DNA of 64,000 nt from Septoria linicola. Its lineage: Eukaryota; Ascomycota; Dothideomycetes; Mycosphaerellales; Mycosphaerellaceae. A program made the position numbers and the translations under genes. The stretch lies in the NCBI GenBank assembly GCA_024114885.1, contig CP099423.1, positions 1,984,001 through 2,048,000 on the forward strand. The letters run 5' to 3'. This document shows, piece after piece, positions 10,945 through 21,123 of the stretch; the first letter of the stretch is position 1; the number at the start of each line of letters is the position of its first letter. A model generated the notes under the pieces. The model was not told the origin of the DNA, did no database searches, and worked only from the letters and a program-made list of their open reading frames with translations.

Positions 10945-12246
10945 TTTGATCGAATTGTGAAGTATAGTTCAGGTAGGAAAGTAGCGTTGTCGTGGAGCTT
11001 AGGTGTCGAGGACAGAGCAAGCTACATTGCACTTTCCTACAGCTTGACCCCCGCTGCGTCATCTGTCTAGCGTGGACGGCCCGCTTTGAGCATCGTGAGT
11101 TCACCCTTGCAGAAGTTACTTGCCTTCTTTGTGTCACGTCAAGAGCAGGAAATATCGAGGTCACGGGCGCGTCATCATCAACCATGTGTGCGTCGAGAAG
11201 ACTGACTTCATCTTGCTGTTCAAAAAGCCCGGGAACAAGCGACAGATAGGGCACAGCACGCCACAGCAAGAAAGACTGCGATTGGCATATCAGTCGAATG
11301 TCTAATCTACAGCTTGTAGACTGGCAATAGCAAGTCCCGTGTTGGGTCGCACATAGCTACTTCAATTCCGCTACAGAGGATTCTCCAAGACCACAATCGT
11401 TCGGATGCTACCGCAAAGCCGTCGCATGCTCATGTGCTTTCCAACACGGTTGAGGACTACGACTGAGCTATTATCGCACCATGATCCTTCAGAGTCAGCG
11501 CTCTGCTGGTCTGAATAGTACCCGTCTCGACTCTTGAGGACCCCATCTCCCGGAGGACTTCTCAGCACTCGAATTCTCTGCTGCTTTGCAAGTGGGTTTC
11601 TGGACACCTTGACTTGTCCTATCAATCAGATTTCGAGACAAAGACGTGCACTTCCCGTGGAGATCGGGTTGTGAAGTGCCTGAGATCGATAGTACCATTG
11701 CCCTGGCACTGCTGAAACTGCTGCTGCACATGGTGCTGCACCATTGATAGAAGAGACTGTGGTTGCGCGAGAAGTATGCAAACGTCCGTGTCGGTCGAGC
11801 TCACCCAGACGAGAAGCTTTGCCTTACTATCGCCTCCTTCGGCATATTTCGCCCTTTGAACCAAGCATCCTTGCCAGGGTCATCTCATGTGGTGTCATTT
11901 ATTGGCGTTGCTCGATGCTCTTTCCATTGATCGTTCATCTGGTGAGTTGCGCTTCGGTCCTTGGCACACTTGGCATCGGTCGAGGACTCATCTGCAAGAC
12001 TCTCGAGCGCTAAGACCGTCGTCAGGCCTTTTGAAGACACGCGTCTGATTACAGGAGAGGCCCTCAAAGGAGTGCTAAAGTAGTGCAAATCTCAGCACTG
12101 GCAACGTTGATGACTGATGACATTCCGGTCTTTGCAGCTAAACACCGCCCGTGGACAGCATATATGAGCAGAATGACAACTCAGCTGCTCGATCTCTCAC
12201 ATCATACTCACCTCCTTTCGCAGCTATGGACATCATGAACGCGACG
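10945..12246. other. Intergenic region, no supported gene
   Basis: About 1.3 kb between the divergent ACBP start and the damaged alcohol dehydrogenase. Short frames exist (for example 11622-11864 minus, 80 aa with a Gln-rich stretch), but none joins to another by plausible introns and none shows a known motif. It presumably holds the ACBP promoter and the former dehydrogenase promoter. Confidence 0.4.
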
Positions 12247-13475
12247 ATGCGCGGCGTGGTTTACCACGGCACACCATTCGAGGACTGTGGACAACTTGCC
12301 AATGCCCACCATCCAAAGCGCCACCGATGCTATTGTGCGAATCTCTACAGCCGCCGTTTGTGGATCTGACTTGCACTACTACCGAGGCACCTACGGACAC
12401 TCAGATCCACCCTGGTACATGGGACACGAAGCGCTTGGTTATGTTGAAGACATTGGCGAAGATGTCATTATCGTGAACAGGACCGATCGTGTTGGCATAC
12501 CAGATATCACAGCCACGCACGATGTCTGGAGTCTGACTGAGCAGCTGGGTCCAGCATTTGGAGTTGGAGGAGGGTTGGGCGGCTGTCAAGGTGAGTAGCT
12601 GGGAGCGCTTGTGTAGGAGCTACGATGATCTGATGTTGGAACGGCACAATACGTTCGAGTTCCAGATGCGGACCGAAACCTCTTCGTCATTCCTGTCGAC
12701 AACAGTACCGCTGGCAACTCCTCGACTCGGTCAGACCTCGCTTGGCTTATGCTCTCAGACGTCTTCCCGACCGGTTGGGCGGGTTTGGACTATTCAGGTA
12801 GGAAGAACAGTGTACATGACATTCGCGATGCCCGCTGACTTTGATCGCTCAGGATTTCTCGCTGGAGACACAGTCGCGGTTTTCGGTGCAGGCCCAGTTG
12901 GCATCATGTCCGCGTATTCTGCTATTCTGCGTGGTGCTGCCCGAGTATTTGTTGTCGATTATGTCCAAGAACGTCTGGATCTGGCCACATCTATCGGCGC
13001 GACCGCAATTAACTTCCAAGAGGGCGATCCTGTCGACCAGATCCTTGCATTGGAGCCTGATGGTGTGGTCCGTTCTGTGGACTGCGTTGGCTACGAAGCC
13101 CTTAACGCTGATCTTCAACACCAAGAGGATGTCATTATCAACCAGATGATCCGATTGACGATGGTGAATGGTGGTATCGGCGGCATCGGCGTCTGGGGTG
13201 ATGCGCATAGCAATAATACTCAGACTGTCGCCGGCGCGCTCGTAACACCAAACATCATTGTCGATATGGGTTCTTTCTGGGGCAAGCATCTCAGCATGCG
13301 ATCTGGCGGTGTTAACGCTATCGAATATATTCCTCACCTTGCTGAGCTCATCGCTACTGGCGTCGCACATCCAGGCTTAGCGTTTTCGGACATTGTCGGT
13401 ATAGAGGACGCTCCAGACGCCTATGCTCGGTTCGAGCGCCATGAGGCCATGAAGATTGCCATCCACTTTCCGTGA
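12247..13475 (+). pseudogene. Zinc-type alcohol dehydrogenase (MDR, threonine-dehydrogenase-like), frameshifted
   Basis: Medium-chain dehydrogenase with zinc ligands still visible: VCGSDLHYYRG (Cys) and YMGHEALG (His-Glu). The Rossmann core is GDTVAVFGAGPVGIMSA and the C-terminus ends MKIAIHFP. The family-like start MRGVVYHGTPFE (ATG 12247) is in a different frame from VDNLPMPTIQSATDAIVRI (12287 on), with only a few codons between them, so a 1-nt indel near 12280-12287 breaks the gene. The intron starting 12591 (GTGAGT) lacks an AG where the family needs it, just before the codons for YVR. The next usable AG (ending 12659) keeps frame but deletes about four conserved residues. A second intron is normal (12798-12852). 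The structural-zinc Cys loop is absent, as in some fungal subfamilies. It is tail-to-tail with the broken regulator. A sequencing error could explain the frameshift alone, but not the acceptor. Confidence 0.75.
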
Positions 13476-13528
13476 AAGTGGGCAAGGGTCTAGAAGAGAA
13501 AGAGCAGTGTATATACCGGGGATCATCG

Positions 13529-15602
13529 TTAGTGGAACAGATAGTGCTCTAGAGTATACTCTGGGCTAGTCACGCTTTCAAAGGCATCTTCTGCATTCAA
13601 GAAGAGGTCGGACGCCAGTTCAAAGGCGCTTGGATCGAACAGCGCGTCACTTGATAAGAAGTCGAGTTCTGATGGTGTGGCACTGTTTAGACTGGATTCG
13701 AAGCCGCTACTCGTCGTAGAAGTCGCAATGAGAGGAGGTGACACAAACTCCTGAGGTCCATTCCACTCGTTCTTGTATTGCTCTAGGACCTGCAATGCAG
13801 CAGCGGCCATTTTGTTCCGCGGACTCATCCAAGCGAGGCGGATAGACGCGCGCTGAAGAGCTTGAGCGACTTGATTCACTAGCTGTGCATTCGACACCAT
13901 GCTTGCAAATGGCAATGCAGCGAGGAAGAGACTCGCGTCCGCAGTGTAGTATGACAGCATGAATGACTTGTAGTGCGCGTCTTCCAAGAGGTCAAAGAGT
14001 CCTTGTTGCGCAGCTAGTATATTGAGAGCTGCATGTACAGCGGCCGCACGACTCGAAGGGCCGAAATCGAGCATGCTGACGATGAAGGGCAAGCAGAAAC
14101 GAGTTTGCAGTGACAACGATCTGGAATCTCTTGCCGGCCAGATGTACTTCGTTTCCAGGCCTGGCCCAGAGGTCAGGCGGCTGTGTAGGCTGCATGGCAA
14201 GAGGAAGTGCCTGCAGCATTTGTGTAACTTCTGCGTGGAAGGTTTCGACAAGTCCATCATCTAATTGCGAAGGCTTTTGGGCTCTCGAAGATAACGACCG
14301 GTATATCAGTTGACTAATTGCGAACTGGAAGCAATGCGGCGTGTAGAGAGACGTCATGCTTGAGTTACCGCCCGGAGCGAAGGCAGTCGCGCTGGAACTC
14401 GTTGGAAAGTCGCAATCAGTTGGCGGGAGAGTCGCGCAATCGTCCATATTAATGATACGAGGACGACCAAGGCTTGAAGACACATGGGCATCCCACGAGA
14501 ACAGTTTCGCCCATATGCGTCTCTTGGCCTCTTGTTCCCATGCATCACGAAGTCGTGCTCTGGGTTAACTTTCATCAGATACTAGCGGGCTAGGCTCTAG
14601 ATGCAGCTCAAGACCCTGAGCCAATCTGTGATACGCCGGGTCAGCTGTTCGCGGCACTGTCTTTGAATCCTGGCAGAAGCATGACTGACCTGATTGCAGT
14701 CCCTATCGTGTACCATGCGTCCTTTCCCCGGCCCGAGTTTTGAGCCAGAAAGCTTGCAGGAGCGCGGCTTGCACTGTGTAGAGACTTGGCTCGTGTCGAG
14801 AGCATGCTTCCAATATCTGGCTGCCATTCTCGCCGAATTTCTCCGACCACTGGTCTCGTGATGCAGCGTCCAGCACTGCCAGTAGTTTGGCTACCGAGAT
14901 ATCTGGCGAGACAAACTGCACAGCTGCGGCAAGTGTGAGAAATAGTAGAGCAGAGAACTGTAAGTGTTCACGGGCATATGTCGTTGTATGTATCGCATCG
15001 CCCCGGGCAGACCTTTCTCGCCACACTGAGAACCACTCTTGGAAGTAGTGGCGCTCGAGGAGACCGAAGTACCAGTCGCCATTGTCGAAGAAAATACGAA
15101 TCAGTTCTTCGACGATCGATGTCTGTGAAAACTGCGTCAAGAGATCGTAGCACAATACTTCGGCAGGCGTGGGGATTGCTTGTTCAGTGCAAGTGGGTTT
15201 TTGGCTGAGAGCAAAAGCCACCAGCTTCATGCCATCGGAGGACTTTGCGTAGCCAGCAACGTCTTCGAGTCCGGTTGGCGAATCCTGGTGAGGTGTTTCT
15301 ATGGCCAGGTCGGGGCCAGAAACTACATGTTCCGCCACATGATCCGGTGGCAGGATGTTGTTGGCATGTGTTTTTCGCGATTCAGTGAAAACACATCGCT
15401 CAGGAATCTTTCTCGCAGTACAAATATTGCATGGTCGTTTACGATTGCACTGTCACGAAATGCCACTTTGTCAGGTGTACTGTCTGGATGAGTCCGCGAG
15501 CAGCTCAAGTACCTTTTGCTTCCGCCGGTAGCACTCCAGACATGCTTCGATCGGCCGTTGCACTCGGGTTGGAACATGGAATTTTTCTCCTCCATGATGT
15601 CA
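13529..15602 (-). pseudogene. Zn2Cys6 fungal transcription factor, multiply disrupted
   Basis: The zinc cluster is intact once a 63-nt intron (15450-15512) is removed: CLECYRRKQK joins CNRKRPCNICTARK and IPERC. The fungal-specific regulatory domain follows, with EELIRIFFDNGDWYFGLLER, DAWYTIGTAIR, RLAQGLELH, EAKRRIWAKLFSWD and SSLGRPRIINMDDC. Four problems break it. The cluster frame has no ATG and is preceded by TGA at 15600-15602. A frameshift lies between LLQAFW and DAWYTIG (about 14720-14760). An in-frame TAA sits at 14565-14567, just before RARLRDAWEQEAKRRIW. Another frameshift follows HARF near 14065, after which GPSSRAAAVHAALNIL continues in a new frame. It probably once regulated the flanking enzyme genes; that is inference from position. 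Confidence 0.85.
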
Positions 15603-15961
15603 ATCAGGTCGTGACGGACTGAGTGCTGGTGCAGAAGAACAACGAGTCGCTGACGTCTAACATATTGACCACGATTTCACGCTAAAGTGACGCCAAGAGA
15701 TTCTGGGTCGCAATTCAGCTCGAAGGTCACCTCCTGCTTGCGACTTTGCGCGTCACCATTTTTGGCTCAATGCCTGATCAAACCTGACTAAACCAGTCGA
15801 AATTAACAAAAGCTAGGGGAGAACAAAAGACACGATGAGCCCTGGCCTCCACGTGACGGCATTCCCGGCACCATCTCAAGCACTGTTCACGCCGACGAGG
15901 CTCGATCCAGAACTTGGGTGGAAGACAACGTAACCGGCTTGTATTACTATGTAAAGTCGCA

Positions 15962-17215
15962 CTATCGACGAAGATGCTGAATTGGAATCGGATGAGGCAC
16001 TGCCTCTAAGTGTGTCACAGCTTTGGTCAAACTAACATCCGCCGCAGTCAAATCAGTACGGTATGTCGTTCCGCGGAAGATGAAATTCATTGGAAAGCCA
16101 GCATCGAAATCCATAGCATCGTCGATCTTATGTACTTCTTCCACAGACATAGGAGACTGAGAGCCTCGACATTGGCTTCCCAAATGTCGAACGCTACGTT
16201 GGCCCACAATTGGGAAAACGTGTGGGGTTTTGTGCATGAGATATGCAAGTGCCTAGTGACAAGTCAGCGAATGACGCCCACATGAGAAAGACTGTGCAAC
16301 TTACGACAGCATGCAGAGAGGCACCCTTGGTCGTGGCCATCTTTTCCAGTGCATCAGAGACCTTGATCTCGTCCTCAGACATTTGCGCCGCACGCGCAGC
16401 TCCAGCGTGCTCGCCGCTTCGGGCTTCGGCAGTCTTCAGTCGACCCTGGCCCAGAGGCGCCCATGGTGCGATCGAAATTCCCTGATCTTGACACATTGGA
16501 ACGATCTCACGCTCGATCTCTCGAGCACCAGCATCCCAGCGACCTTTGGCCGCAGACCGTGAGCACGAGCATATTCGTTGGCTTTAACCACAACCCAAGC
16601 AGGTGTATCGGATACTCCCAAGTACAGAACTTTCCCGGCCATAATCAAAACATGCAGGCCTTGCATGACTTCCTCGACCGAGGTCGTGAAGTCCCACCAA
16701 TGGACATATAGCAGGTTCATGTACGATCTCCGCAGCTTCTTCAGGCTGGCCTCCACCGATAAATTGAGACTCTTGATCGAGTTACCAACATAGTTCGACT
16801 GGATGGGAAACTCTTCGCGACGATGAGAGAGGTAGCCGGTCGCGTACTTTGTGGCAACACTGTATGTTCATCAGCTCGCTGCTCCTGTCACCCAAATTGC
16901 TCGGGAAAACGCTCGGCACCTACACCATCTGGTCGCGATTATTTCGCGCTTCCATCCACTCTCCCAGCCATTCTTCGGATGCCTCGCATTGGTAGGCATT
17001 GGCAGTATCCACGAAATTACCACCAAGACGAAGAATTTGTCCAGAAGCGCAAACGAAGTGTCTTTGTCGCACTCTCCCATGAAGTCCTTCCAGCCCTCAC
17101 CCATGTTCATCGTGCCGAGACATAATGGCGAACCCTTGATTCCCGCAGACGGCGACAGTACACGATGGTAACCCAGAGCACTCTTGGGCTTGGGAGGAGG
17201 TTGGAAGAATGCCAT
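15962..17215 (-). pseudogene. Aldo-keto reductase (aryl-alcohol dehydrogenase/norsolorinic acid reductase type), disrupted
   Basis: The start MAFFQPPPKPKSALGYHR with SPLCLGTMNMG is typical of the AAD/NorA-type AKR group, NADPH enzymes common in fungal metabolite clusters. Later blocks are VATKYATGYLSHRREEFP, SLNLSVEASLKKLRRSY, LLYVHWWDFTTSVEEVM, KVLYLGVSDTPAWVV, PMCQDQGISIAPWAPLGQG and KIDDAMDFDAGFPMNFIF. Two introns look normal: one ending just before TVVATKY-type sequence near 16868, and one with donor GTAAGT and acceptor ACTAG near 16250-16310. Lesions: a 1-nt loss after DKFF (about 17035), a deletion with frame change after AHGLR (about 16555) that removes the conserved segment before GRWDAGAREIEREI, and a pair of compensating indels leaving about 30 nt out of frame near 16160-16190 (HLG..ANVEALSL..MSVEE). 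It is not expected to make an active enzyme. Confidence 0.85.
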
Positions 17216-17739
17216 TATGATAGGTGGTGCTGATGTAGAAATGGTAAAGTTTTGCAGTTTTTCGACAGGGGAGCGCTTTGGCTATTTCTAGGCGCAGGAA
17301 TCTATTCTGCAATGACCGCATCCTTGGTTACCTCCGCTATTTCCACCACGTTGAGGGCGGCATTCGGACTTTAGAAGACGATCTCAACGGCGGTCGCAGT
17401 GCTACGCTCTCAAAATCGGTGTCTCGACAGGTACTATCTACCAGAGTACAGCGTCACTTCGACCGATGCCAAGTCGGCTCTTGGCAGAAATGTTTCGGCC
17501 GATGACGTTTCTGAGGATGGCTAAGCACAAGCACGACAGCCTTAGTGACTCTTGTACGTTGACAATAAGAGCGGGGGAGACAGCGGGAACAAGCATCGGA
17601 CATGAGCCGAGGATGGTGTACGTTTCAATGCTTGGACGTACAAGTCTGAGACCACACTTAAAGCTCATATAAACTTCTCTTAAAGGTAAGAAGTGTCACG
17701 TTAGATTCACACGAGTCTTCATAATCATTTTACCGCTTG
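17216..17739. promoter_or_regulatory. Former divergent promoter between AKR and FAD oxidase relics
   Basis: About 520 bp between the starts of the minus-strand AKR relic and the plus-strand FAD-oxidase relic. A shared head-to-head promoter is the natural reading for a co-regulated cluster, but I identify no specific binding site. Confidence 0.35.
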
Positions 17740-19436
17740 ATTTCATAGTACTGGGCACAGCCTTTGCTCAGGCAGGAGTAGCACAGAATATCACCAGCTC
17801 GACAAGTGCAAACACAGCACAATGTGAACAAGCCGTGAGTACGAACCGCGACATGAATTCCACGGCTACGACTGAACTATTGATCGATAGTGTGCCCAAC
17901 TGGGATCAGCCTTTGGTTCGAGCCGCCTTCACTACCCAGTCGGAGACAACTTCACGATATGGGACGCCAAACAACAAGAAGTCCGTCCAGCTTGTCGAGA
18001 TGAGCCAAATAATGCGACAGAAGTGTCCACGATCTTGAAGATTGTCACCAATAACTGGTGTCGCTTTGCTGTCAAGGGTGGAGGACATTCTAGGAACGCG
18101 GACGACGCGAATTCTGTCGGTGGTGTCACGATTGACTTGGGACGCATCAATAGCGTTGAAGTTGCTGCCGACTTACAGTCTGCTCGTGTGGGGGAAGGGG
18201 CGGACTCGGCATTGATTTATCAACAGCTCGAGCCACAGAATCTCAGCTTTGTTGGCGGAAGGGTCGGATCTGTTGGAATTGGTGGCTTCGCCCTTGGTGG
18301 AGGAACTTCCCCATTCTCCAACAGGTACGGATGGTCATTGGACAATATCTTCGAGCACGAGGTACGGCAATCTCCTGCTTCCTTGCAGGCGAAATGCCTG
18401 TCAGACTAATTGGCATGCAGATCGTTCTCGCCAACGGAACCATCACCACGGCCTCGGAATCTAGCAACCCTGATCTCTACTGGGCACTACGCGGTGGAGC
18501 CAACAACTTTGGCATCGTGACAACGTTCACGATCAAGGTCTTTCCTCAAGCGATCTGTACTAAACAGCAGTCTCCTACAATGACTCGCAACGCGAGGAAG
18601 TTCTGGGCAACGCCTGAGCTCTACAACGACCAAGACGCGAGTTATGACATGGCATACTCCTATAATACGACAAGTAATACATTTACCTTATCCCGAACGC
18701 AGAGATATGCCAGGCCCGTCGCCAATGCGTCAGTGTATAGCGAAATAGACCGCGTCCCGGCTGTGGCTCGCAATGCAAGGACTGGGCCGATGTCCATGCT
18801 TGCTAGGTCGCCTCCGCTCGGTGTCACAAGGTACGTCCTTTGTTTACGACCCCGGTCTGAATCGACGAATTGATCACCGGTATCCTAGGAAGCTTTTCGG
18901 AACCACGACTGTCGCACCCTCACGCGAGCTGCTAAGCAAGGCATTGGCAATCTTCCGAGAAGAAGCAGCTATTGTCAGAGACGTTCAGGGTGTCACTCCG
19001 GTCTTCATCACTTACCCGATCCACAAGACTGCTCTCAAGGCAATGTCCTAACGAGGCGGTAACTCGCTTGGACTAGAACACCACACCGAGCCACTGTTCT
19101 GTAAGTTCTGCACATTGCGCACGTAGCACAAATGGAGCAATATGAGGCAGTGATGGAAGGAGGCTAATCTTGTAAACAGTAATACTAGTATCCACGGGCT
19201 GGACCGACGCTGCGGGCGACTGGCCAGTCTGGGACATGACCAGGAACGTGATTGACCGGGTAAATGCAGTCGCAGAGGAACTTGACGTTGCAGAGTAGTA
19301 TCGATACATCAACTATGATTGGGCTGGTCCAGCTGATGAAGTATTTGCTGGCTATGGGCAGGAGAATGCTCAGCGCTTGAGGAGTATCCAGCGCGAAGTG
19401 GACAAAAAGGGCATCTTTACACAACGAGGGCTTTGA
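17740..19436 (+). pseudogene. Secreted FAD-linked oxidase (berberine-bridge/6-hydroxynicotine oxidase-like), disrupted
   Basis: A PCMH-type FAD oxidase. The start of the frame is signal-peptide-like (IVLGTAFAQAGVAQNITSS), but no ATG is visible where expected (ATA at 17745). After an intron with donor GTGAGT come NFTIWDAKQQEV and then VSTILKIVTNNW. The FAD-binding blocks remain: FAVKGGGHSRNADDANSVGG, VGEGADSALIYQQLE and LSFVGGRVGSVGIGGFALGG. The intron 18361-18420 is normal and leads to IVLANGTITTASESSNPDLY and WALRGGANNFGIVTTFTIKV. Lesions: a frameshift between about 18790 and 18840 (MSMLA to TSFVYDPGLNRRID), TAA at 19049-19051 before RGGNSLGLE, and TAG at 19296-19298 before YRYINYDWAGPADEVFAGYG. 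The natural stop is TGA at 19434-19436. Confidence 0.85.
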
Positions 19437-19589
19437 CGAGGATTTATGAAACTGCATTGAAGATGATGGCGATTGTCGGGGTTCGGACTGGCGGGCGAGA
19501 TTTGCACTCTCATTTACAGTATCTACATCGTACTTCACAAGATCACGGTCGTCCATTTCTATCACAATCGTCCCATCTTACCCAGAAAC

Positions 19590-20371
19590 TCAAGCCTTTG
19601 CCTTCTTTGGAATTCCACACTTCTTCAAACAAGCATCCACGCCCAACGCCACATTATCTGGGATCATACTCCGAAACTGCTCAATGCTCTCGCCATCGAT
19701 CGTGTCCAACGCAAGATCTGCCTTGACAAGCTCTGCATCAAGATTGAACAGCGTCTGAGCGCTCTGCTGCACTCCCGGATCCTCTGAAGCAAAGCCCGCA
19801 ACAAACACAGCCGGTGTACAGTCTGGGTTGAACTGTGAACGTATGTTAGTGAAACATGGCCTCGCGTCGAGCGGGAATGGAGACAAACCTCAGTATGAAC
19901 CGCCCCCTTCGGAAAAACAGTCATCTGATACTTCTCCAGCGTATTGGCAATCGGCTCAACACCATTCTCCGCAACAAACTCCGTCCCTAGTCGCCCTCCA
20001 ACGATGATGTTGATCTCTGAACTCCGAGGATGGGTATGCGGTGTATTGAAACCGCAGGGTCCGATGAAGCCTACTGTCATCCCGACGCCGGTGCCGATGA
20101 GTGCTGGGTAGGTTTTGCTGTCTGCGCGAACGGTGTGCCCGCCTTTGCCTGTGGTGGTGGCGTCGGCTGGGGGGTTGGTGAAGTCGTATTTGAAGTCTGA
20201 GGCGGAGAGGAGTGAGAGGCGGTCGGCTGCTGTGGGGGCGAGCTGGAGTTGTTGGATGAGGGTGAGGCCAGAGGGAGACGTGATGTTTGGGGATGTCTGG
20301 GGTGATGCTGTCGGTATTGCGAGGCTGACGCTGCTGAAGAGGAAAGTGCTGAGAATGGTTGAGTGGTGCAT
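19590..20371 (-). CDS. Secreted spherulin-1A-like cupin (germin family)
   Basis: Two exons, 19889-20371 and 19590-19832, separated by a 56-nt intron (donor GTTTGT, acceptor CACAG); product about 241 aa. An N-terminal signal peptide is evident (MHHSTILSTFLFSSVSLAIP). The cupin motif GFNTPHTHPRSSEINIIVGG gives metal ligands His112, His114 and Glu119. Exon 2 carries TPAVFVAGFASEDPGVQQSAQ and a C-terminal pair of Cys in DACLKKCGIP. Spherulin/germin-like proteins of fungi are extracellular and metal-binding; the substrate is unknown. The gene is intact, unlike its four upstream neighbours, so it was either not part of that cluster or is still under selection. Confidence 0.88.
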
Positions 20372-21123
20372 TGTAGGGTATGTTTCTCAGATTTTTGGTG
20401 TCGTGAAGTAAAGTATGCTAAGGGGGAGCTCTTGTGATTTGCGATGTGCTTGGGTGGCTGCCTACCTCATGCCAACCTGCTACTTTATAGACACTAGAAC
20501 TCCCAGACATTAGAGTCGATGATGGTATTTTGGTCTCGGGCTTTGCAAAGGGCTGTGTAGCACAGATCAGCAGCCCTACAAATGGATCAGTAGTCTTCAT
20601 CATCCAAGATCGGCGCAAGCTTTCCACATGGCTTTGACAACCTCAAAGCCACGTGCTGTCGACCGCGACACTTTCTGCCTCTGGACCTCTGCATTAGCGT
20701 AGCAATCATGGTACGACACCTTCGATCCCTCAGTCTCTCTTCTGCAATGTCGTGAATTGCATCCATTCCCTAGTGCTTATGAAAAACTCTTGCTGGGACG
20801 CGTGCCCGTATCGTGTGCAAAGGCGATCCTTCTCCTGCTCGTGCGCACTAAATCCTCAAAAAGTTACCGTGAGGGCTCATTCGCTGGAGTCCATTACCGC
20901 GGATCTGCTTACGTTGGTGGGCAAGCTATTGATGGAAGAAGGATGTCAGCCCTCTTCCTTTCGAGCGCCAAGATCAACGGCTCTATTTTTAGCTTGCAGG
21001 ACAACCCGCTTGGAGGATGTGATGATTCACTGTAATGGACATTCATTACCTGTGGTTCCTGAGCTCCACCACTTGATGTCGTGTCTGTAACACATAAACT
21101 CATCTCTCGTCCTAGTGTGCCCC
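20372..21123. other. Intergenic, no gene seen
   Basis: About 750 bp between the cupin start and the GT90 stop (both minus strand). It includes the cupin promoter. Short frames at 20752-21090 overlap each other and show no motif. Confidence 0.45.

Noticed and set aside
14565..14567. Intron that would remove the TAA in the transcription factor
   Set aside because: The only GT..AG pair that fits (gtatct to cccag) would be 23 nt, too short for a fungal intron; longer choices delete conserved residues.
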